Origin: Massospora cicadina
Taxonomy: Eukaryota > Entomophthoromycota > Entomophthoromycetes > Entomophthorales > Entomophthoraceae
Reading direction: 5' to 3'
Assembly: GCA_022478985.1 (NCBI GenBank)
Contig: JAKSZP010012163.1
Span: 1-64,000, forward strand
DNA length: 64,000 nt
Below the pieces are notes generated by a model. It did no database searches. It had not been told where the DNA came from and was given only the letters and a program-made list of their open reading frames with translations. Positions 57,771 through 64,000 of this stretch are shown here, piece by piece (the stretch's first letter is position 1; the number at the start of each line of letters is the position of its first letter). The position numbers were made by a program, and so were the translations under genes.

Positions 57771-58094
57771 TGTCATGTTCACATGACCTTATTGAGGGCA
57801 CCAACAGCAGGGACAAGGCTGGGCCTCCCATTCTCCCTCCAAACCAGGTCACCCGTGCACTCTACCCCTGTACAAAACTTGGTTATGAATTGCCCTTTGG
57901 GGCACAGCCAAGTTTTGATGATTGCTTGATCTATTTTTTTACCTTGCTAAACACCCTCGCCTTATGTCACTTCAGATCAAGCACCCTCTGCTGGGCTATC
58001 TTTATTATAACGCTGACTACTAGTTCCCTTGCGTTGGTCCTGTGCACCAAGCACCACCACGCTGGGATTTGGAGAGTTATAGATACTCTCTGAA
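57771..58094 (+). mobile_element. Internally deleted solo LTR of the Gyp-3 family
   Basis: It starts TGTCATGTTCACA as at 3280 and ends GAGAGTTATAGATACTCTCT then GAA. The flanks are an exact CCATT repeat (57766-57770 and 58095-58099). At 324 bp it lacks about 570 bp of the middle. The end TGAA in place of TGACA is a point change. It splits the Gyp-6 integrase from its RNase H. Confidence 0.82.
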
Positions 58095-58099
58095 CCATT

Positions 58100-58807
58100 G
58101 TTTTTCTTAGGCCAACATGACTTACAACTTTACTCACGGTTTAATACCTTTTCTTAGCGTTCTGAAAGTTTAGGGAATATGAAATGATTTCTATAAATCA
58201 CTTTATAAAACTTTCAGTTATTTATCTCGTTATCTTCCATCTCTTTCTTAAGCATACTTTGAATCTTTTGGGAATTCATCCACAATATTCCCTACAATCA
58301 TCCGTGAGATACTTTTCTGCTTGCTGGTACACAACTTAAACAGCAGGTAACTTTGATAGTCTGTGAGAATTCTGAGATGCTGCTTCATCTCAATGTATAA
58401 TCTCAAAATTGTAGGCTTTCAGTTTCCGAGCCAATCAGACAATTAGCCCCTCTGGTTTTTAATTTTGTAACTAGCGTAGAGATGAGTGGTCAGTCATAAC
58501 CTTATAATGCGTCTCATGTATATACAATTGAAATTGTTTGCAGGCTTATATCACTGCAAGGCGCTTGCGCACTGTCATGGTGTAGTTACTTTCCGCTGGC
58601 ATTGATGTTTTAAAAAACATACGCCACCAGATGATCAACTCTTTTTAAATGTGCCAATTAGCCATTAACGTGGCATCAGTCTGAATAATATACTCCCAAC
58701 TAAAATTTGGGTCTTTCACCTTAAAACTAGTCATCAGATATCTTCGAGCTCATCAAACATTTCTTGGAACTCCTCACTAAATATGAATCCTTTTTGGATC
58801 CTTCTAC
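58100..58807 (-). pseudogene. Gyp-6 RNase H remnant
   Basis: The minus strand from about 58730 reads FSWEYIIQTDATLMA, then HLVAYVF, and later TDHSSL-like words and VTCCLSC. These align with EFIIQTDASLMAIGA, HPVAYVSW and VTDHSLLRW of Gyp-2. The first catalytic Asp is visible; frames are broken throughout. Confidence 0.65.
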
Positions 58808-58818
58808 AGGTGAAATAA

Positions 58819-60721
58819 ATTTTTAGCAAAAGTGGTGCCCAACCTTTAGGGGGAGCTCCACGCAGCTTTATTTGCAAATAGGGTCAAACAAAGGGTTTTC
58901 TTGTAAAAAATTTCTAATATGGCACATCAGCTACCAGCCTAGGAAGCCATATCAGAAGGGGAGGAAGCTTTGTGGAAACTTTTGTCTGGCGCCCGCTTTA
59001 GCTGGCAAACCATGGCGGACAACATTGGGGTAGGAGCATCAGCAACATGTGGCATAAGGAGGTATAAGTGTGGGTTTTCTTCGTTGATGAGGCCAGCAGT
59101 GTCCATTGCCTCAACGTATTGAGCGAATTGATGCTCAGCGAAAGTGATGAGAGCAGGCACAAAAGTGAATGACTTGATGCGTTGGCAGGTTTTGGGATAA
59201 TTGGGGCCAAAAAGAGAAGTTTTGCTGCATCAATGCAAGCACAGCTCGCACCAAAGCATGCTCCTCATTTCACACTCCACATCTTCCTCAAACTATGGAG
59301 AAAATTGGGAATAGGAATACCCTCAACAAGGGGTTCCATCGCCCCATAAAGTTTCTGGCAAAGTAGTGTGTTGGCAGGGGTAGCTGTAGATCAACTGCCA
59401 TTTTATTAATATTATTATAAATGGGAAACCCGTTTTTTGGATGTAAATGGTGGGAACGTGATTCAGGAGGGTCAACGAAGAACTTCTCCAAAGCAAAAAC
59501 CAGTTTCAATTGGTACAGCTGTTCCTCCTCATCAATTCATTCGAGAGCTTCAAATGGATTGGATTCAACCAGCACTGGGCCAGCCATCAGAATTGGATTA
59601 GTGGTAGGAGCTGAATGGCCACATGCTGTTGACCACGGCAGCTCAGCTGAAACTGGTTCATCCATCAACTTAGGATTCTGTAATATGATCAAATTATTGT
59701 TAAGAATTAAAAACTTAATTAGTTTGGCCACCACTTATGGAGCAGCACCAAATTTCCCTGAGGTTAGGGGTGGGAGTATTGAGCCCCATTCAGAAAGTTG
59801 GGGCAAATTAGCCAATGGCCAAACTCCCAAGGGATGAGCAGCAAAATCAGCAGAAGCAGAAACCTTGGGGCATTTGCACTATGAGTGGTCAAGCTCAAAG
59901 CACAAGGAGAAAATAATGCAGCCATTTTTGATGTGCGCCCAGAATGGGTGATCAGGGGCAAATCTGATCACAGTGTGGAGGGAAGGAATCATGAGATGGG
60001 AATTTCATTAAAATGGGTAGATCATCGCAAAGGCGTGAGGCCCTGCCAGATGATCCGCCCCATTTGGAACCACAAACTGCAACATGGGGTTAGCACCATA
60101 AATGCCAAACCCTCCATGAGCTCATGGCGGTGGCATTAGGGGGAGAGATCGGATGGCAACCTGCAAACTGGACCATTAACGTGGCCTCGTTTGGGATCTA
60201 GGTTCAAAATAGTGGGGGGAATTTTTAAAAATTAATTGCAGCTTGGCTGCTGCCACTGCATAAGCTTCAAAACAGAAGCTGATATCAAAGTACTCCTTAA
60301 ATGGGTGGAAGTCAATATAGATAGCAGGTTTAAAAACCACTGTGGCCATCTCAATGATGGCTGCACTTGTATATGGGAAAAGATTACCATATTTGACCTG
60401 GAGGCTGTAATGAAAATATCTCCATGGAAGCACCAAAGGGCTCTGTAGCACTGCTTAGGAGCTTGCAAGGTGGTGGGCCAAGTCCCAAGGGGGATGTAAC
60501 ACTTGGTAGCGTTGAGAGGGCTAGCAGAGCCATCCCAGGCGTGCTTCAGCGGCGGCTGAAAGACACCAGATGGAGGCGCACCACCACCACACTAAGCCAG
60601 AGTAGCAGGTGTTGATTACATCAGCATTGGTAAGTTTTGGCTCAATCAAGCGGTCATTTTTTATTTATTAAAAAATCTGAATTTGGCTTCAATTTAGATA
60701 TTGAAGCTAAAGAAATTCAAT
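58819..60721 (-). mobile_element. R-C: ORF1-only element, full length
   Basis: This 1.90 kb minus-strand element sits between AGGTGAAATAA repeats (58808-58818 and 60722-60732) inside Gyp-6. It has a ~95 base leader shared with R-A (TAAATTGAAG then GAGCCAAAACTTACC), a broken ORF1 (60627-58939) and a ~120 base 3' UTR. The tail reads GAGCTCCCCCTAAAGGTTGG, then GCACCACTTTTGCTAAAAA, as in R-A. No ORF2 is present. Confidence 0.82.
58939..60627 (-). pseudogene. R-C ORF1
   Basis: The first ATG (60627) is followed within three codons by TAA, so the start is ruined. Readable parts are SPLVLPWRYFHYSLQVKYGN, AIYIDFHPFKEYFDISFCFE, HELMEGLAFMVL, the counterpart of the knuckle near 59880-59930 (largely lost) and the C-terminus ALITFAEHQFAQYVEAMDTA then PMLSAMVCQLKRA, ending at the stop at 58939. 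R-C retains about 500 bases after the knuckle that R-A has lost. It is broken by several shifts. Confidence 0.7.
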
Positions 60722-60732
60722 AGGTGAAATAA

Positions 60733-61560
60733 TTATTTGGTGATTCCAGCGAAATATTTAATAATTGTTAATATTATATAATCTTCCCAATATAGACATT
60801 TATGTCCCAAACGCTCTTTTGGATCAGCATCCATTCCTAGGCTACTATCTTCTGAGGCTGCAGTTGTAATCTGCCAAAGTTTATGACAAACTCTAAGTAT
60901 CCAGGCTATTTTTTAAAGAAATGGCACTTCTTTAGCTTAATCCTGAAATTTGCCTTTGCTAGGCATTTGAACACTTTCTCCAGGCGCTCCGGGTGATTCA
61001 GGTAATTGGAGAATTTCCTTCTGATACATTGATGTCATTTAAGTTCACCAAAATACAAGACAACTTCAAGTCAATAAAGATAGACTCATCAACCTATGGA
61101 AAGTCACCGGCACGTTGCATAACCCTAGTACATTATCATCAGCTGATATAATCATTGTGCAGTGATTACCACACATTTCTGTTGAACATCTTTTGGCAAG
61201 TCTACCTTCAGAATATCCTTAGATCAAATAAATCGCTGAAAAGATCTTGGAATCCCCTAGATAATTGAAGACGTTGTTGATCCTCATCAGTGGATACAAT
61301 TATACTTAGTAGTTTTATTCAATTGGTGGTATTCAATTAGCACTCAATTTGATTCATCCTTTTTCTTCACAACTAGAGATTGGACATGCCATGGATTTGA
61401 TGACAGTATGAGGAGCCCATGCTCTATCAGTCTACTGAGTTCTTAACTGACTATGCTTCAGCAGCTTTGTTCTGGCAGACAGGTATCATTTGTATTGACA
61501 ATATTCCCCAGTGTCAAACTTATGGATCACATTTTTAACACGTCTAAGGTCATGGTGTAA
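60733..61560 (-). pseudogene. Gyp-6 reverse transcriptase remnant
   Basis: On the minus strand, VVKKKDESN (about 61375), DVQQKCVVITAQ and LYQLM (near 61190), ERLEKVFKCLAKANFRIKLK then KCHFFKK (61000-60920) correspond to Gyp-2 VKKKDGSN, QEKCAIITAQGLYQL and EEVFKRLSTDNLKINPRKCH. The YxDD box is not readable. It lies upstream of R-C in the element's own orientation. Confidence 0.7.
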
Positions 61561-62300
61561 GTCTGGGGGGAGCGCCCCCTCTCCTTGGAATGGGTGACAT
61601 TCCCTTTCCCATCCAAAAAAGTTAAGAAGGACAGCTGAATTTACCATCAACCCAAAGCCTCGCTCATGAGGTAGATGAGTGGTGGGTCATGGCTTACCAT
61701 TTGAGGATTCTACCACCTATCCTGGTATTAACTTCCAAAGAATTGGTATAACGAATTAAGGGAATTTATGTCAAGTTATTGTAGATTGGCATCTACATGG
61801 GGTAAAGGGGATAAATATGGTTGACAGCAATGAGCCTTTGGCATCAAGGCCCAACAACACCAAGCCATTGGCAACAAAGCCCAACGGCCATGTACTTTCA
61901 GCAAATAAAGTGTCTAGTATTGAACCTTCTGTAAAACTAGCTGGTGGCATTATTCTATTGGTAAAAGTCACCGCCAGTAATGAACCCTCCCATGAAGGAT
62001 TGAAATCTTCATCTGGAAAACCTCGCCTGGTCAAATGGATGCCAGAGCGGCTGGGTGTGGGCAGGTTTTGCGCCCTGAATCTGTTCCTGAACTAATGGAA
62101 CCACCCCTATGTGGGGTGGCCTTGAGAGGTTCCCGTTGCCCATTGGGCAAACTGCCGCCACTCAAAATTGTCATAACCATGACAAATCTGCATTTTGGCA
62201 TCTGCAGATTAACTGATAATGACTCCCTGCCGCCAATACTTTCAAAGACAGTTTCAAATAAGTTAGTTCCCCCTGCTCGAAGTTTTCCAGGTTAGGTAAA
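61561..62300. other. Unidentified frames upstream of the Gyp-6 RT
   Basis: Opposite strands both carry frames: minus 62034-61771 (MTRRGFPDEDFNPSWEGSLL...) and plus 61817-62095 and 62035-62295 (MVDSNEPLASRPNNTKPLAT...; TMTNLHFGICRLTDNDSLPP...). By position the minus strand could be the gag-protease part of Gyp-6, but I see no DTG or zinc motif. I cannot choose between the strands. Confidence 0.3.
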
Positions 62301-64000
62301 ATCTCAAGGGCCCTGATTCTGTGCATTTCCAAGCTATTCCCCAATCAATCAGCTATTTAAACAGTTGTAATACACCGGGAAATTGACAGACAAATCTCTT
62401 ATTTTAACTTTATTAAAAAGTTCCTGTGATATGATTTATTTTGTTAGTTTGAACTTTTCTTTGCCAAACCCCTGAAAATCTCCAATGTGGCATCTTGGGC
62501 CATGTACCAACTGGGCTATATCAGTCATGTTATTAATTTTGTTCCACACCGCAGTCAATATGGCCTATCATGTCAAGAAACTTGTGAAATTTTTTAATTG
62601 CCAAGGAAATCCACTACCAGGATCTTGGCATTTTATGGATAAAGCTATCTCTGCTCCAGGCAAGGATATGCACCATCGCCAATGTTGCCATACCCAGTTC
62701 CCCATGGGGAAACCAAACCACACAATATAGTCTCATTTTCTACGCCCAGACCATTGGCCCTGGGGCTGCAACAGCCTGGTTTCTTGACAGTTTGCTTTTT
62801 ACATTTTTTAGCCAATTGCACTCATTGGTTACTTATCTTTCAGCACATTTAAATGTCATTTGAGAAGCAGTGCCCCTGGCATTCTGGCTCGCCTTTTTGG
62901 GTGTTTCTACATCCTGACTGAAAGGCCAGTCTAACTTTATCTTCCGCGTTGCTAACATAATTGACCGTCCATTATTTCCAGCCATTTCTAACCTCCTCGT
63001 TGAGATGGGCGTAGCTGTGGTCACCATCTAGTATGAACGTGCATTCAGTAGCCTTCCTTCTGTTTTTTGTCTGGTTGATCGACGATTTTTTAAGCAGCTA
63101 CTGAATGCCTTTGAGGGAATTTATTCATATTTGTATTGCCACATTACTCTTTACTTCCCCCTCTGACTGCCCTCAAGTAGTAAATTTGGATGTTCCCTCC
63201 CACAAGGTCATGAATCAGGTCCTCAACGCCCTTGCTGAGGTGCAGATGTGGTCTGTGATCATACTAAACAGTGCTGCCTCATTGCCAAATGCTAAGCAGA
63301 GCATAGCCCTTCTGGATAAAGTTGTAGCTGAAGCTCACTGGTGGGTTTGAGGTCTTTTGCGTTCTGCCATTTGAGAAGGCAACCCCGCCTCACTTGTAAA
63401 GTAGTTTCAGCATTGGTGAAATCTCCTGTGCTGCATTCTGAACGTCTGTTATGATAATTCTCTATTGAACACTGAAGCCCCTAGCATGGCATCTTTTGTT
63501 GCAGCTTCCTGTGAGCAAGCCCCGGTGCTGTATCTCCCCAGGGATGTACTACAAGCATTTTTGAACCACATTGGATTTGTCCTTTGCTCATCACGTTATT
63601 TGGTTCACCCTATGGAGACAGTGGACCATATTTGCAAAGCAGAGACTTCAAGTAATGCAGCTCTCTGCCATGACCCCTGTGGGATCCACCATTGGATGGC
63701 CACAAATTTTTTGTTAAAGTGAGTAATTTACTTTCTTAAACAAAAGTAATAAATAACGCTTTGTTAAAGTTTTTATGTTTTTTATTGTTTTTGTGGGGCA
63801 AAACCAAGAAAGGTCCTTTTCTCAATGCCAGTATTTCCTATTTAAACTAGTTCAAATTTGAGACCATGGGTTTTTGAGGCTAAAGTATATAAAGCTAAGT
63901 CATCCAAATTAGGGAATATAGGTTTTTGGCCTATCAGATCGAAGATAAAATTTTCGAGACAAAACTGACCCATGTGGTAATGATTTGATGAATTGTATCC
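62301..64000. other. Unidentified small ORFs at the right edge
   Basis: Plus-strand frames at 62485-62730 (MWHLGPCTNWAISVMLLILF...), 63105-63350 (MPLREFIHICIATLLFTSPS...) and 63465-63722 (MNTEAPSMASFVAASCEQAP...) are moderately long for this AT-rich background. They may be pieces of one decayed gene read in shifting frames. I recognise no domain, splice structure or neighbour evidence. 63730-64000 holds nothing I can identify. Confidence 0.3.

Noticed and set aside
63022..63037. Another stub (CACCATCTAGTATGAA)
   Set aside because: It matches the stub end over about 12 bases, but there is no A-rich tail and I found no flanking direct repeat.
1..64000. CRISPR arrays, bacterial operons, rRNA genes or a cellular gene
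   Set aside because: No regularly spaced repeats, ribosome sites, rRNA segments or intact host-like coding frames are visible. All confident coding matches are retroelement domains.

Overview
This window is 64 kb of repeat-on-repeat DNA with no convincing host gene. It holds only retrotransposons in several nested layers: at least seven Ty3/Gypsy LTR elements or remnants, three copies of an L1/Tx1-like LINE, two copies of a tRNA-like SINE, and three copies of a LINE-derived element that carries only ORF1. The element types (a chromodomain Gypsy with a Tf1-like priming site, an ORF1/ORF2 LINE with zinc knuckles, a tRNA-type SINE) and the AT-rich sequence suggest a large, transposon-rich eukaryotic genome. 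I think a fungus is most likely, perhaps rust-like, but no host gene in the window proves it.

Layout. 1-252 is the 5' end of LINE-0 (minus). 253-6712 holds decayed chromovirus integrase, SINE-1 (2084-2373), a solo LTR (3280-4172) and unassigned AT-rich DNA. 6732-8654 is ORF1-only element R-B (minus). An old minus-strand Gypsy (Gyp-5) runs in pieces from about 10.4 to 26.9 kb. It is split by R-A (10706-19421, itself split by Gyp-1, 11893-19194) and by full-length LINE-1 (20342-25612). From 26923 to 54214 lies a plus-strand Gypsy (Gyp-4) split by Gyp-3 (28491-43871, minus chromovirus), which is itself split by Gyp-2 (34879-43434, plus), and then by full-length LINE-2 (46036-51307). Its 3' LTR carries SINE-2 (53411-53695). 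54215-55367 is the 3' end of another Gypsy (Gyp-X). 55.4-62.3 kb is a minus Gypsy (Gyp-6) split by a deleted solo LTR (57771-58094) and by R-C (58819-60721). 62.3-64 kb has unidentified small ORFs.

Insertion boundaries were set by matching target-site duplications: 5 bp for LTR elements (CTGAT, CCATA, CCTTT, CCATT) and 11-19 bp for the LINE-type elements. Every coding region is broken by stops or frameshifts. Gyp-2 is the least damaged and, by nesting, one of the youngest.

The most unusual content is a modular LINE-type system. R is a 1.9 kb ORF1-only element, a possible analogue of mammalian HAL1. The SINE, R-B and the LINE share one 3' tail. R-A and R-C share a different tail. Tiny 20-50 bp stubs that resemble this second tail are scattered through the window, each flanked by its own 13-17 bp target duplication and ending in an A-rich run. 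They look like extremely 5'-truncated retroposition products.
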